Source of the DNA: Amycolatopsis keratiniphila subsp. keratiniphila
GTDB lineage: Bacteria; Actinomycetota; Actinomycetes; Mycobacteriales; Pseudonocardiaceae
Length of the DNA: 64,000 nt
Assembly: GCF_001620365.2 (NCBI RefSeq)
Contig: NZ_LQMT02000036.1
Coordinates: 1 to 64,000 of the forward strand
Reading direction: 5' to 3'
Part shown: positions 8,667 to 17,508 of the stretch, in pieces
Layout: each line of letters begins with the position of its first letter
Position numbering within the stretch: position 1 is the stretch's first letter
The notes under the pieces: model-generated
The model's database searches: none
What the model was told of the DNA's origin: nothing
Seen by the model: the letters and a program-made list of their open reading frames with translations, nothing else
Program-made: the position numbers and the translations under genes

Positions 8667-10051
8667 AGAGCCGTCCTGGTCTCGGCGGGTGGCTCGACCG
8701 GCTCGACGATCCGGTCGAGTTCGCGGCCGCGGGTCTCCGGCGCGCCCACCTTCATGAACACGACCGCGGCCACCACGAGCAGACCCAGCACGGTGAAGGT
8801 GAGCGGCAGCCCGAGCACCGGCCACAGCACGCTGCCGAACAGCAGCGGCGCGAACCCGGTGATCGCCCGGCTCGACGACGACGCCCAGCCGAATCCCGAA
8901 GCCCGCAGTTCCGTCGGGTACAGCTCGGAGACGTAGGCGTACATCACCGGGATGACCACCAGCGCGAACAAGCCGAACGCGCCGATCGCCACGACCGCCG
9001 CGGCAGGCGTGTCGAGCAGCAGGGAGAACACCACCAGCGACAGTGCGGTGAGCGGACCGGCGACCATGATGATCCGCTTGCGGCCGACCTTGTCGACCAG
9101 GAGCACGGCCACCGCGACACCCACGATGCCGGTCGCGTTCATGAGCGCGGTCGAGGCGAAGGCGGCGATCTCACCGAATCCCTGCGCCCGCAGGATGGAC
9201 GGCATCCAGCTGAGCGCGGCGTAGTAGACCAGCATGACACTGATGAACAGCGACCACGCCACCGCCGTGATCCTCGGGTTGAACGCCCACACCCGGCGCA
9301 GCTGGTCGAACGCGGCCGCGACCGCGCCGCCGCGGGTGTCCTCGACCACCGCGGGTGGGATCGAGTACGGCTCCGGAGTCGCTCCCGTGCGGCGCACGAG
9401 GTCGTCGATCACCGCCCGCGCCTCCGCCTCGCGGCCCTTGCGCACCAGGTACAGCGGTGATTCCGGGACGCCACGCCGCACCCAGAACAGCAGCAGCGCG
9501 GGCAGGATCATCAACACCAGCATCCAGCGCCAGTTCCCCTCGACCGGGAGCAGCAGCGTCGCGCTGACGGCGGCCAATGTGGTCCCGATCGGCCACCAGC
9601 CGTCCATCGCGGACAGCACCCGGCCGCGATGCTTGCGCGGGGAGAACTCGCTGACGATCGCGTAGTCGACCGGGATGCAGCCGCCCAGTCCGATCCCCGC
9701 CAGGAAACGCAGGGCGAGGAACGTCTCCACGTTCGGCGCGAGCGCGCCCAGCACGGAGAACAGCGCGAACAGCAGCAGCGTGATGCTGAACGCCTTCTTC
9801 CGGCCGATCCGGTCGGCGACCGTGCCCCAGGCGACCGCGCCCACGGCCATGCCGATCAGGTTCGCGGTGGCCACCAGGCCCTTCCCGCCGGCGGACAACC
9901 CGAATTCCGTCCCGACCAGCGGGGTGAGGAATCCGTTCAACGCGACGTCCCAGGCATCGAACATGTAGCCCAGCCCGCCGATGAGGAAGATCTTTCCCTG
10001 CACGCTCCAACGCCAGGGCAGGTCCTGGACGATCTGATCACCAGTACGCAT
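8663..10051 (-). CDS. MFS transporter, probable nicotinate uptake
   Basis: 462 residues with about 12 transmembrane helices. The sugar/aromatic acid transporter signature is visible after helix 2 (GTVADRIGRKK) and in the second half (LVDKVGRKR). The family includes aromatic acid:H+ symporters. Its place between nicC and the hydroxylase genes makes nicotinate or a hydroxylated derivative the likely substrate (inference). The ATG at 10051 gives MRTGDQIVQDLPWRW. It is separated from nicC by 34 bp, the largest gap in the operon. Confidence 0.88.
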   Translation of the reverse strand: MRTGDQIVQDLPWRWSVQGKIFLIGGLGYMFDAWDVALNGFLTPLVGTEFGLSAGGKGLVATANLIGMAVGAVAWGTVADRIGRKKAFSITLLLFALFSVLGALAPNVETFLALRFLAGIGLGGCIPVDYAIVSEFSPRKHRGRVLSAMDGWWPIGTTLAAVSATLLLPVEGNWRWMLVLMILPALLLFWVRRGVPESPLYLVRKGREAEARAVIDDLVRRTGATPEPYSIPPAVVEDTRGGAVAAAFDQLRRVWAFNPRITAVAWSLFISVMLVYYAALSWMPSILRAQGFGEIAAFASTALMNATGIVGVAVAVLLVDKVGRKRIIMVAGPLTALSLVVFSLLLDTPAAAVVAIGAFGLFALVVIPVMYAYVSELYPTELRASGFGWASSSSRAITGFAPLLFGSVLWPVLGLPLTFTVLGLLVVAAVVFMKVGAPETRGRELDRIVEPVEPPAETRTAL

Positions 10052-10085
10052 GAACCACTCCGATGCGATTGCCGGCCAGCGCGCC

Positions 10086-11357
10086 TCAGCGGGCGAACTG
10101 GTAGTGGATGGACTCGGTGTCGGGGTCGGTGAGCGGGCTGCCGTTCCACAGCCAGTCGTAGGACACGTCGGATTCGCCGTCGAAGCGCCGCAGCTTCTCG
10201 TCCCGCTCGCGCTGTTCGGGACCGTCGGGCAGGTGGTAGAAGTCCATGTTCTGCAGCGAGGCGTCCTGCACCATGCCCGCGTGCTTGGCGCGCCGGTCCA
10301 CGTAGCGGACCAGGGCGCCGTCGATACCGTCGCGAGTGACGCGGCCCAGCTCCTCGGCCAGCACCGCGGCGTCTTCCATCGCCTGCGACGCGCCCTGTGC
10401 CTGGTACGGCAGCATCGCGTGGCACGCGTCGCCGAGCAGGGCGACCCGGCCGTCGACCCAGACCGGGTCACGGCGACGGCGGTACATCGCCCACACCGAG
10501 ACGTCCTCGTCCTTCGCCTTCGCCAGCATCGTCGGTACCCGATCGTCCCAGTCGTGGTACTCCGCGGCGAGTTCGGCGGCGGTCGCCGGACCACTCCAGT
10601 CCTTGGCCACCGATTCGGTGCACGGCACGATCGCGACCACGTTGAGGTACTCCCCGCCGCGGATCATGTAGTGCACCAGGTGTTTGTTGGGGCCGTACCA
10701 GATCGTGGAGTGATAGCGGTCCACCAGGAATCGGGTGGCGGGATCCTGCGCGATCAGGTCGCCGGAGATCAGCGCCCGGTACGCCATCTCGCCGGAGAAC
10801 GCGAGGGTGTCGTCGAAGCCGGCGAGATCGCGCACCGAAGACCGGATGCCGTCCGCCCCGATCACGACGTCGCCGGTGAACCGGCGCCCGTCGGCGGTGA
10901 TCACGGCGGGCCGGTCCGGCACCGTCCGGTCGAGGTCGACCACCCGCGCACCGGTCGCCACCCGCACCACCGGGCCGGTCCCGTCGGGATCCAGGCAGGC
11001 GTCGAGCAGGACTCCGTGCAGGTCTGCGCGGTGGTAGTGCCAGTAGGGCGCGCCGTACTGGTCCGTCACCCGGCTGCCCAGCTCCAGCTGGGCGATGATG
11101 CTGCCGTCGGCCCAGCGACGGCGCACCTGGTCCTGCGGCTCGGTCCGCACCCGCTCCAGCCGGGCGCGCAGCCCCAGCCCGATGAGGATCCGGCTGGCGT
11201 TCGGCGCGGTCTGGATCCCCGCGCCGATCTCGCCCAGCGCCGGGGCGGCCTCGACCACGGTGACGCGCAAACCCCGCTGCCGCAAGGACAACGCGGCGCA
11301 GAGCCCACCGAGCCCGCCACCGACGACAACGACCTCAAACGACTGACTCGCGGCCAT
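10086..11357 (-). CDS. nicC: FAD-dependent monooxygenase, probable 6-hydroxynicotinate 3-monooxygenase
   Basis: 423 residues of the class A (PHBH-type) flavin monooxygenase family. The N-terminal dinucleotide motif GGGLGG is at about 13-18, followed by the second FAD/NADPH motif in VIGADGIRS and the GDACHAMLPYQAQGASQAMED motif near residue 310. NicC decarboxylates and hydroxylates 6-hydroxynicotinate to 2,5-dihydroxypyridine. That assignment rests on family plus NicX, NicE and NicD/F neighbours. Its 5' end overlaps nicE by 23 bp. Confidence 0.85.
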   Translation of the reverse strand: MAASQSFEVVVVGGGLGGLCAALSLRQRGLRVTVVEAAPALGEIGAGIQTAPNASRILIGLGLRARLERVRTEPQDQVRRRWADGSIIAQLELGSRVTDQYGAPYWHYHRADLHGVLLDACLDPDGTGPVVRVATGARVVDLDRTVPDRPAVITADGRRFTGDVVIGADGIRSSVRDLAGFDDTLAFSGEMAYRALISGDLIAQDPATRFLVDRYHSTIWYGPNKHLVHYMIRGGEYLNVVAIVPCTESVAKDWSGPATAAELAAEYHDWDDRVPTMLAKAKDEDVSVWAMYRRRRDPVWVDGRVALLGDACHAMLPYQAQGASQAMEDAAVLAEELGRVTRDGIDGALVRYVDRRAKHAGMVQDASLQNMDFYHLPDGPEQRERDEKLRRFDGESDVSYDWLWNGSPLTDPDTESIHYQFAR

Positions 11358-12132
11358 GCCCGCCTCCCGTCTTCGTCAACGCTTCCGCGCCGCTGAGCAA
11401 CCTCCCGGCGCCGGGCACCGTGGGCTCGACGCCGAGTTCCGTCAGGATCCGGAACGCCGTCGCCGTCGCCGCCGACAGGACCGGGATCCCGATCTCGTCC
11501 TCCACCGGCTGGATCGCGGGCAGTGAAGGCATCTGCACACAGGCGGACAGCACCAGGGCGTCCACATCGGACAGATTCAGTTTGCGGTGGTGCTCTCGCA
11601 GCCCGGCGGGGTCCAGCCGGGCCACGGCGAGGTTGTCCGGCACCTCCAGGGAAAGGGCGTCGGCGACCTCGACCCCGGCGTCCTCGATGTAGTCCGCCAC
11701 CGCCTTGGTCAACGGCTTCAGGTACGGCGTGATGATCGCGACCTTGCGGGCGCCGAGCGCGCCGAGCCCGGACAGCAGCGCACCGGCGCTGGAGACGACC
11801 GGCGCGTCGCAGCCCTCTTCACGCAGCACGCGCGTGATGTCGTCTTCGGCGGTGCAGTGGTAGCCGGGTCCCTGTGCCATGATCGCCACGAGACACGCGG
11901 TGGCGACGACGTCGGGTTTGGCGTCGGCGAGTTCGGCCGCGGCGCGTCCGGCCTGGGCGTTCATCGCCCGCAGCTGTTCGGGTTCGACGTGCCGCATCCT
12001 CGCCCGCGCGGAATGGAAGACGAACCGGTCGCCCGGATCGGCCTCCTCCCTGGCGCGCAGCATCCGCGGCAGCTCGGTCTCCATCGTGAGATTCGAGCTG
12101 GGGACGATCATCCCGATGTGGTGGTCGGTCAT
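11335..12132 (-). CDS. nicE: maleate cis-trans isomerase
   Basis: 265 residues of the Asp/Glu racemase-like maleate isomerase family. It converts maleate to fumarate, the last step of the pathway. The two catalytic cysteines of the family are seen at Cys80 (ATACLVAIM) and Cys198 (LSACVQMPS), and the N-terminal MIVPSSNLTMETE is characteristic of maleate isomerase and arylmalonate decarboxylase relatives. The start at 12132 overlaps the nicX stop (ATGA), and its end overlaps nicC. Confidence 0.88.
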   Translation of the reverse strand: MTDHHIGMIVPSSNLTMETELPRMLRAREEADPGDRFVFHSARARMRHVEPEQLRAMNAQAGRAAAELADAKPDVVATACLVAIMAQGPGYHCTAEDDITRVLREEGCDAPVVSSAGALLSGLGALGARKVAIITPYLKPLTKAVADYIEDAGVEVADALSLEVPDNLAVARLDPAGLREHHRKLNLSDVDALVLSACVQMPSLPAIQPVEDEIGIPVLSAATATAFRILTELGVEPTVPGAGRLLSGAEALTKTGGGHGRESVV

Positions 12133-13175
12133 CGGCGGGCCGCCGGACGCATCTCGGCGACGGTCAGCTCGCCGTTGTCGACGATCAGTTCGTCGTCCAG
12201 GTAAAGGGAATTGCCGCGCATCGGGATGTCGAAGTGGCACGGGGTGTCGTTCGGGCCGCCGAGCTCGTTGTTGGGACCGATGGAGAACATGACGTTGCCG
12301 TAGAAACTCCGCAGTTCCATGCCCATCCCGCCGGGGAACTGGGTCAGGCCGTGCCAGTGCGCGCGCTCGTCGAGCCCCCAGCCCACGTGGCTCATGCCGT
12401 AGCCGCGAGGATCGTCGAAACTCTCGATGTAGGAACGCAGCAGATCCGCGTCCAGCCCGGACGATCCGGCGCCGCCGCGGATGTCCCGGATGAAGCCCTG
12501 CTCGATGGTGATCTCGACCGGGGTCTGTACGTAGGTGTTGAACGGCAACAGGACGTCGCCCGGCGACAGCACGATCTTCCCGTCGACGCCGTCGTCGGCA
12601 CCGCCGGTGAACACGAACGCCGCCGGCCAGTGGTCCCAGCGGCCGGGCGTGTCGGTGTAGCCGTATTCGGACAGCGTCGGGTACACGCCGAGCTGATAGG
12701 TGACGTCGGTACCCGCCGGGCTGGTGATGCGCATCGTGCCGGCCTTGGCCAGGAGTTCCGCGCCGATCTCCACGCGCTCGCGCAGTTCCTTCGTCGGCAT
12801 GAGCCTGGCCAGCAGCTCGGGCGGCTCGACGGCGGTGAGGATCCGGGTCCCCGCGTCCTGGATGGCGAACTGTTCCTTGCTGAACAACAGGAACGTGCAG
12901 TCGACCACCATGTCGACGCTCTTGAGCGCCTCGACCGCCAGCGGGATGTTCCCGAGCCCCGAGTCGCCCACCGCCCACGCGCCCGCCGCGCTGACCGGCG
13001 AGGGCAGCCGCATGTGGTAGGCCGAAGCGCCCAGCTGCTGGGCGGCCCACAAGAAGGCGTCGGCGTATTCCGCCCGCTCACCGCCGCGGGTCAGCACCAC
13101 CACGGTCTCGCCCTCGTGCACCCCCGAGAACGTCAGCTGGCGCAAACAGATGTCGTTGAACAGGTTCCGGTCCAT
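12129..13175 (-). CDS. nicX: 2,5-dihydroxypyridine 5,6-dioxygenase
   Basis: 348 residues, close to the length of Pseudomonas NicX. This iron(II) ring-cleaving dioxygenase opens 2,5-dihydroxypyridine to N-formylmaleamate. It belongs to the M29 aminopeptidase-like fold rather than to classical extradiol enzymes. Candidate metal ligands are His263 (GMSHVGWG), His314 and Asp316 (CHFDIP). The start at 13175 (MDRNLFNDI) is preceded by GGAGGTGG at good spacing; a further upstream start would add 10 residues without a ribosome site. It is the first gene of the operon, transcribed away from the MarR gene. Confidence 0.9.
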   Translation of the reverse strand: MDRNLFNDICLRQLTFSGVHEGETVVVLTRGGERAEYADAFLWAAQQLGASAYHMRLPSPVSAAGAWAVGDSGLGNIPLAVEALKSVDMVVDCTFLLFSKEQFAIQDAGTRILTAVEPPELLARLMPTKELRERVEIGAELLAKAGTMRITSPAGTDVTYQLGVYPTLSEYGYTDTPGRWDHWPAAFVFTGGADDGVDGKIVLSPGDVLLPFNTYVQTPVEITIEQGFIRDIRGGAGSSGLDADLLRSYIESFDDPRGYGMSHVGWGLDERAHWHGLTQFPGGMGMELRSFYGNVMFSIGPNNELGGPNDTPCHFDIPMRGNSLYLDDELIVDNGELTVAEMRPAARR

Positions 13176-13202
13176 CGCCGACCACCTCCATATTGATCCG
13201 AG

Positions 13203-13261
13203 CACGTACTATCCGGGTACGGAAGACCGGCCTTCATACGAACACGTACTATCCGGATACG
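13203..13261. promoter_or_regulatory. paired operator-like repeats in the nicX/marR divergent promoter
   Basis: Two 19-bp direct repeats, CACGTACTATCCGGGTACG at 13203-13221 and CACGTACTATCCGGATACG at 13243-13261, lie exactly 40 bp apart. The second contains the perfect palindrome TATCCGGATA; the first differs by one base. They begin 28 bp upstream of the nicX start. Binding by the adjacent MarR protein is an inference. Confidence 0.7.
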
Positions 13262-13370
13262 CAAGAGGTGACGGCGGCAGATCTCGGCGGCCTTCCCGTG
13301 AGCGACCGTCCGGACACGTAGGATCACCGCGGGGGCCCGGGCAGCGGGTTGGAGCCGACAAGGAGTAGCG

Positions 13371-13871
13371 ATGGGTGAATCGGCGCGTACGAGCAGGCTC
13401 AGGGGCGACACGCCGGTCGTCACTCCCGCGCCGCCGTCGGACCTGCTGGCGGCCCCCGGCTACGGTGCCCGACGGCTGTATCAGGCCTACCTCGCCGCGT
13501 GGAACCGTCACGTGGACCCGGTGCTGACCGGTCCGCAGTTCGCGGTCCTGTCCGCGGTCCGCGCCTACCCGGGGAGCGACCAGAGCTCGCTGGCGGGCGC
13601 GGTCGCCCTCGACACCTCGACGATGGCCGACCTGTGCCGCAGGCTGGAGCGGCGGGGGCTCATCCGGCGCGTCGAATCCCCGCACGACGCGCGGCGCAAA
13701 CTGCTTTCGCTCACCGACGAGGGCAAGTCGGTGCTGAGCCAGGTCAACCGCCGCGCCCGGCGGCTGGACAAGGCACTCCTCGACGGCGACGACGACATCG
13801 ACATGGCCGCGCTGCTCAACGCGCTCGGCGCGCGCTGGGAGCGGATCGCCGAAATCGACAAGCTGCGCTGA
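13371..13871 (+). CDS. MarR-family regulator of the nicotinate operon (NicR-like)
   Basis: 166 residues with a MarR winged helix: recognition region near QSSLAGAVALDTSTMADLCRRLERRGLI and wing RRVESPHDARRKLLSLT, followed by a C-terminal dimerisation helix. The ATG at 13371 has AAGGAG six bases upstream. Divergent orientation to nicX, with paired palindromic repeats in the gap, suggests it represses the operon and releases on binding a pathway intermediate. In Pseudomonas, a MarR protein (NicR) does this with 6-hydroxynicotinate or 2,5-dihydroxypyridine. The ligand here is not known. Confidence 0.88.
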   Translation: MGESARTSRLRGDTPVVTPAPPSDLLAAPGYGARRLYQAYLAAWNRHVDPVLTGPQFAVLSAVRAYPGSDQSSLAGAVALDTSTMADLCRRLERRGLIRRVESPHDARRKLLSLTDEGKSVLSQVNRRARRLDKALLDGDDDIDMAALLNALGARWERIAEIDKLR

Positions 13872-13910
13872 CCATCGGCCGCCGCTTGCGGGCCGAGCCG
13901 TTGCCTCGCT

Positions 13911-13963
13911 GCGCCCACTGTGGCATTGGGGACGCCCACCGTCTCCAATGCCACATTGGGCGC
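13911..13963. repeat. 24-bp-arm intergenic palindrome
   Basis: Arms at 13911-13934 and 13940-13963 are reverse complements with two mismatches, around the spacer CCCAC. The core is TGGCATTGGGGACG facing CGTCTCCAATGCCA. It lies between the convergent MarR and bluB genes, so it may act as a bidirectional terminator. Confidence 0.85.
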
Positions 13964-13981
13964 GCGCAGAGCACGCTTGCG

Positions 13982-14623
13982 TTACTTCGAGTACTGCTCG
14001 AAGTGCAGCACCGCGTCGAGGGGAAGCCGTTCCCGCCAGCCGTGCCGTTCCAGATCGGGCACCGTCGGCAGGTCCCGCACCGGCCCGACGCACAGCCACG
14101 CCACCGGACGCACATGTTCGGGCAACCCCACCAAATCGCGCAAGTACTCTTCGCGGTAGAAGCTGACCCATCCGACGCCGAGCCCTTCGGCGGTCGCCGC
14201 CAGCCAGAGGTTCTGGATGGCCAGGCACACCGAGTACAGGCCGGCGTCGGCGATCGCGTGCCGCCCCAGGACGTCCGGCGCACCCCGTGACGGGTCGTAG
14301 CCGACCACGATTCCCGCGGACGACGCCACGATCCCTTCGATCTTGATCGGCGCGAAGACGCGGGCCCTCTCGGCATCCAGCCGTCCTTCGAACACTTCGC
14401 GTTCGGCCAGCACGTGCTCACGGAACTTCTTGCGAAGGTCCATATCGGACACGACGACGAAATCCCATGGCTGGGACAGGCCGACGCTCGGTGCCGCGTG
14501 CGCCGCGCTCAACACGCGACGCAGTACGTCCGCCGGAATCGGCTCTCCGGTGAATTCACCCCTGGTGTCCCGGCGCCGGAAGATGGTCTCGTACAACGAA
14601 CGGTCGTCTGTGTCACGGGTCAT
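13982..14623 (-). CDS. bluB: 5,6-dimethylbenzimidazole synthase
   Basis: 213 residues of the nitroreductase fold, BluB branch. This enzyme uses reduced FMN and oxygen to cut the flavin itself into 5,6-dimethylbenzimidazole, the lower ligand of vitamin B12. The N-terminal signature RRRDTRGEFTGEPIP and the run AAHAAPSVGLSQPWDF are typical of BluB and differ from ordinary nitroreductases. The ATG at 14623 gives the usual family length. It stands alone, convergent with the MarR gene, and no other cobalamin genes are in the window. Confidence 0.88.
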   Translation of the reverse strand: MTRDTDDRSLYETIFRRRDTRGEFTGEPIPADVLRRVLSAAHAAPSVGLSQPWDFVVVSDMDLRKKFREHVLAEREVFEGRLDAERARVFAPIKIEGIVASSAGIVVGYDPSRGAPDVLGRHAIADAGLYSVCLAIQNLWLAATAEGLGVGWVSFYREEYLRDLVGLPEHVRPVAWLCVGPVRDLPTVPDLERHGWRERLPLDAVLHFEQYSK

Positions 14624-14794
14624 GAGCCGTGATCATGCCTCACCACCATCGGTTACCCGCCAACAGGCGTTCCTTTCCCTTGCGATAAAACGCTTTCTGG
14701 TCGGCTTGTCCCGAATCGGGAGGCGGGTCACCGGTTCAACGAGGCCTGGGCCATCGAGGGGCCAGGGCGGGCCGAAGCGCTCCCCCGCCGACGA

Positions 14795-16213
14795 TCAGGG
14801 GATCTCGTAGAACTTGTCGTAGTGGCCCGGCGCGTAATAGAACTTCCCGTTGTCGTCCTTGACGATGCGATCCGGCTTCGGCCGCTGGTTCTCCGGCAAC
14901 GGTTTCCCGTTGAAGTCGGTGTACTGGTCGGCGTCCCTGATGGGTTTGTTGTCGTACCGAGGCGTCGGGTGGACGTCGAATTCGTAGTACTTGCCGTCGT
15001 ACGGTTTCATCGGCTTCCCGTCCGGGCCGAGCGGCTGATCGGCGGGTTTCTTGCCGTCGCTCGTCTTGCCGTTGTGCGGCAACCGGCCCTCGTTCCCGAA
15101 CTTGCCGCCGGCCTGACCGTGGTTCCCGTAGATCCTGCCGCCCCAGGTCGAGCCGGGGCCGGGGACGGGGCTGTTCCCCAAGCCGAGCGAGTTGAGCTTG
15201 TTGTCGTCCACACCGTTGTGCCAGGCGCCGAACTGGCCGCTGTCCTTGTGGTCGCGGATCCACTGTTTCATCTTGAGCGCCGCGTCCTTCTGCGCCTGGG
15301 TCAGCTCGTCGAACTTCCCGAGGTTCGGGGAAAGCCCGGGCGGCTGCTCGGGTTGCGGCTTGGAATTCTTCCCCTTGCCGCCTCCGCCGCCGCGCGTGCC
15401 GCTGTACTCGCCGCCGCCCGGTTTCGGGCCACGGGGTTTCCCGGCCGGGCCGGTCTTGCCCGCGTCGATCTTGCGGAGCGCCTTCTCCGCCTCGGCGAAG
15501 ATGTTCTTCGCCTTCTTCATCAGGGGCGCGAGCGCGCTCATCGCCTTGACCAGCTTGGTGACGACGGTGGCGATCTTGGAGGCGGTCTTCGCGATGGCGG
15601 CGGTGACCTGGGGCAGGACCCAGGTCATGCCGAGGCCGAGCGTCGCCAGCACCTGCAGGGCCCAGCTGATCAACCGGCCGATCAGTTCGGCGATGGTGTC
15701 GCGGACCAGCGTGCGGACCGCGGTGACCACCTCGCCGCCGATCCGGGTGCCGGACGACGCACCACCGGCGGCCTGCTGGCAGGCGCCGATCAACGCCGCG
15801 ACGTCCGCTCCTCGCGTGCGGTAGGCGTCGCCCGCGGAGCCGGCCCAGTTCGCGGTTTCGGCGACGACCATCGCGTCCAGGTCGGCACTGATGGAGCCGA
15901 GTTCGACGGCCACGTTCTGCCAGGTTTCGGCGTGCGCGGTGATCTCGTCCGGTGCTCCGGCGAGGGCGTCGAGCGCCTCCTTCAGCGGTCCGACGTGCTC
16001 CATCAGCCAGCCGACCCCGGCGGCGAGGATGGTGCCGAACGGGTCGAGGGCGGCGGACACCGCGTCCATGGCGGTGCCGACCGCGCCGAGGGCGACGGAC
16101 GCCCAGTCACCGCTTTCGATCGACGCCTTGAGCTCGGTCGCGGACTCGAGCAGGGGAACGCCGGACACCGCGGTCGTGGAATCCTTCGGTGTGGCGACGA
16201 GCGGATTGGTCAT
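14795..16213 (-). CDS. type VII secretion polymorphic toxin with C-terminal guanyl-specific ribonuclease domain
   Basis: 472 residues. Residues 1-250 are helical, with a WXG100/LXG-like segment (NWAGSAGDAYRTRG near 125-140) and hydrophobic helices. A Gly/Pro/Lys-rich linker spans about 275-310. The C-terminal 110 residues resemble the microbial RNase N1/T1/Sa family: the order FGNEGRLP, then YYEFDV, DRIV and GHYDKF matches RNase Sa. That places the catalytic Glu at about 411, Arg at 449 and His at 464. It is probably an exported or contact-delivered RNase. Its start overlaps the EspC-like gene (ATGA). No immunity gene is adjacent. The toxin call is by motif reading, not a search. Confidence 0.75.
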   Translation of the reverse strand: MTNPLVATPKDSTTAVSGVPLLESATELKASIESGDWASVALGAVGTAMDAVSAALDPFGTILAAGVGWLMEHVGPLKEALDALAGAPDEITAHAETWQNVAVELGSISADLDAMVVAETANWAGSAGDAYRTRGADVAALIGACQQAAGGASSGTRIGGEVVTAVRTLVRDTIAELIGRLISWALQVLATLGLGMTWVLPQVTAAIAKTASKIATVVTKLVKAMSALAPLMKKAKNIFAEAEKALRKIDAGKTGPAGKPRGPKPGGGEYSGTRGGGGGKGKNSKPQPEQPPGLSPNLGKFDELTQAQKDAALKMKQWIRDHKDSGQFGAWHNGVDDNKLNSLGLGNSPVPGPGSTWGGRIYGNHGQAGGKFGNEGRLPHNGKTSDGKKPADQPLGPDGKPMKPYDGKYYEFDVHPTPRYDNKPIRDADQYTDFNGKPLPENQRPKPDRIVKDDNGKFYYAPGHYDKFYEIP

Positions 16214-16548
16214 CGCCGCACCTTCTCCTTCGGCGCCGCCGGGATCGCGGCCTCGTACTGCTTGAACATCTCGACACCGGTGGCGTCCTGCTCGGTGTAG
16301 GACCGTTCGGCCGTGCGCAGATTGGCGGCGGTCGCCTTGACGCCGTCGATCGCGGCCTTGATCGAGTCGATCGTCTTCTCCTCCGCCGGGTTGATGAACG
16401 GCGGGACGAACGCGCAGATCAGACCGTAGGCCTCGTCCGACATGGCCGCGGTGTTCGCCGCCGACAGCACCGTGCCCAGCCGCTCGGCGATCCCGTCGAC
16501 GTTGGCCGCGTGCTTGCCGATTTCGGCCGGTACGACCTGAAAACTCAT
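16210..16548 (-). CDS. EspC-like type VII secretion target
   Basis: 112 residues, helical, beginning MSFQVVPAEIGKHAANVDG. This matches the ESX-1 EspC/DUF2580 group of small WXG100-like proteins: a helical hairpin with YGLICAFVPPFI in the middle and a second helix ending EQDATGVEMFKQYE. Such proteins partner a larger LXG/PPE-like substrate for export. The ATG has AAGGGA upstream, and the stop overlaps the toxin start, so the two are co-translated. No ESX core genes (EccC, EccD, MycP) are present in the window. Confidence 0.82.
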   Translation of the reverse strand: MSFQVVPAEIGKHAANVDGIAERLGTVLSAANTAAMSDEAYGLICAFVPPFINPAEEKTIDSIKAAIDGVKATAANLRTAERSYTEQDATGVEMFKQYEAAIPAAPKEKVRR

Positions 16549-16657
16549 CTGCCATCCCTTCGAGGGGCCGGGGCGTCAACGCCGACACGATGCCAGCCGC
16601 CGGCCGTCCGCGTACGGGCTCTGTGCGGACAGACAACGTTCCTTGCCCGAAAGGGCA

Positions 16658-17494
16658 CTATCCACTGTGGACACACACCGCCGTCAGCAGGCGGAGCAGC
16701 TCCCCTGGCTTGTCCAGCGGGATGATGTGGCCGCAGTCCGGCAGCAGATGTGCGGTGAGGTCGTCGGTGACGGGACGCAGCTGCCGTTCCAGCGCGCGGC
16801 CCACCGGATGGGCACCGATCGCCATCGTGGGCACGGTGAGACGGCGGGTCGCGACCGCCTCGCCGATCTGACGCGCGCTGACCGGCATGGCGCGATAGTA
16901 GGAAAAGGCGCAGCGCAGGGCTTCCCGGCCGGTGTAGGCGTCGACGAAGGCATCGCGGATCTCCGGCGCGACACCACGTCCGAGGGTGCCCGAGGCGAGA
17001 AACCAGTCGACGTACTCCGCCTCGTGTCCGATGAGGACCGTTTCGCCGAGCCCGGGAACGGCGTGGAAGCCGAACCACCACGGCGGGCCACCGGCGAGGA
17101 AGTCCTCGGCGCCGGGCAGCGAGCCCAGCATCGACTCCATCAAAACGAGCCGCCGCACCAGATCCGGCCGCCGCAGGGCGAGAAGGAAGGCGACCGGGGT
17201 GCCGGCGTCGATGGCGACCACGGCCGCGTTGGGCTCACCGAGCGCCTCGAGAAGGCCCTCGACGTCCGAGGCCAGTGTGCCCGCGTCGTAGCCGTCGGCG
17301 GCGCGGGTGCTGTCGCCGAACCCGCGCAGATCCGGGGCGATGACCCGGTGGCGCTCGGCCAGCGGGCCGATGATCTCGCTCCAGAGCCGCCACGTGTGCG
17401 GGAACCCGTGCAGCAGCAGGACCGCGGGCCCGCTGCCCGCGAGCGCCACGTTGAGTCGGATGCCGTTGACGGTGATCCGCCGTGTCGAGGGCAC
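16658..17494 (-). CDS. alpha/beta hydrolase, epoxide hydrolase/dehalogenase type
   Basis: 278 residues. The oxyanion motif HGFPHTW is at 29-35, and the nucleophile elbow reads VVAIDAGTP, placing Asp96 where lipases have Ser. This is typical of epoxide hydrolases and haloalkane dehalogenases. The catalytic His is in CGHIIPLDKP near the C-terminus. A GTG start at 17494, with GGAGG upstream, was chosen; a longer upstream reading runs into the HxlR promoter. It is divergent from the HxlR regulator, which probably controls it. The substrate is unknown. Confidence 0.83.
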   Translation of the reverse strand: MPSTRRITVNGIRLNVALAGSGPAVLLLHGFPHTWRLWSEIIGPLAERHRVIAPDLRGFGDSTRAADGYDAGTLASDVEGLLEALGEPNAAVVAIDAGTPVAFLLALRRPDLVRRLVLMESMLGSLPGAEDFLAGGPPWWFGFHAVPGLGETVLIGHEAEYVDWFLASGTLGRGVAPEIRDAFVDAYTGREALRCAFSYYRAMPVSARQIGEAVATRRLTVPTMAIGAHPVGRALERQLRPVTDDLTAHLLPDCGHIIPLDKPGELLRLLTAVCVHSG

Positions 17495-17508
17495 GTCGCC
17501 TCCAAAGT

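Noticed and set aside
13209-14228. 339-codon minus-strand ORF
   Set aside because: Overlaps the MarR gene and bluB in a wrong frame; low-complexity Arg/Ala/Gly content.
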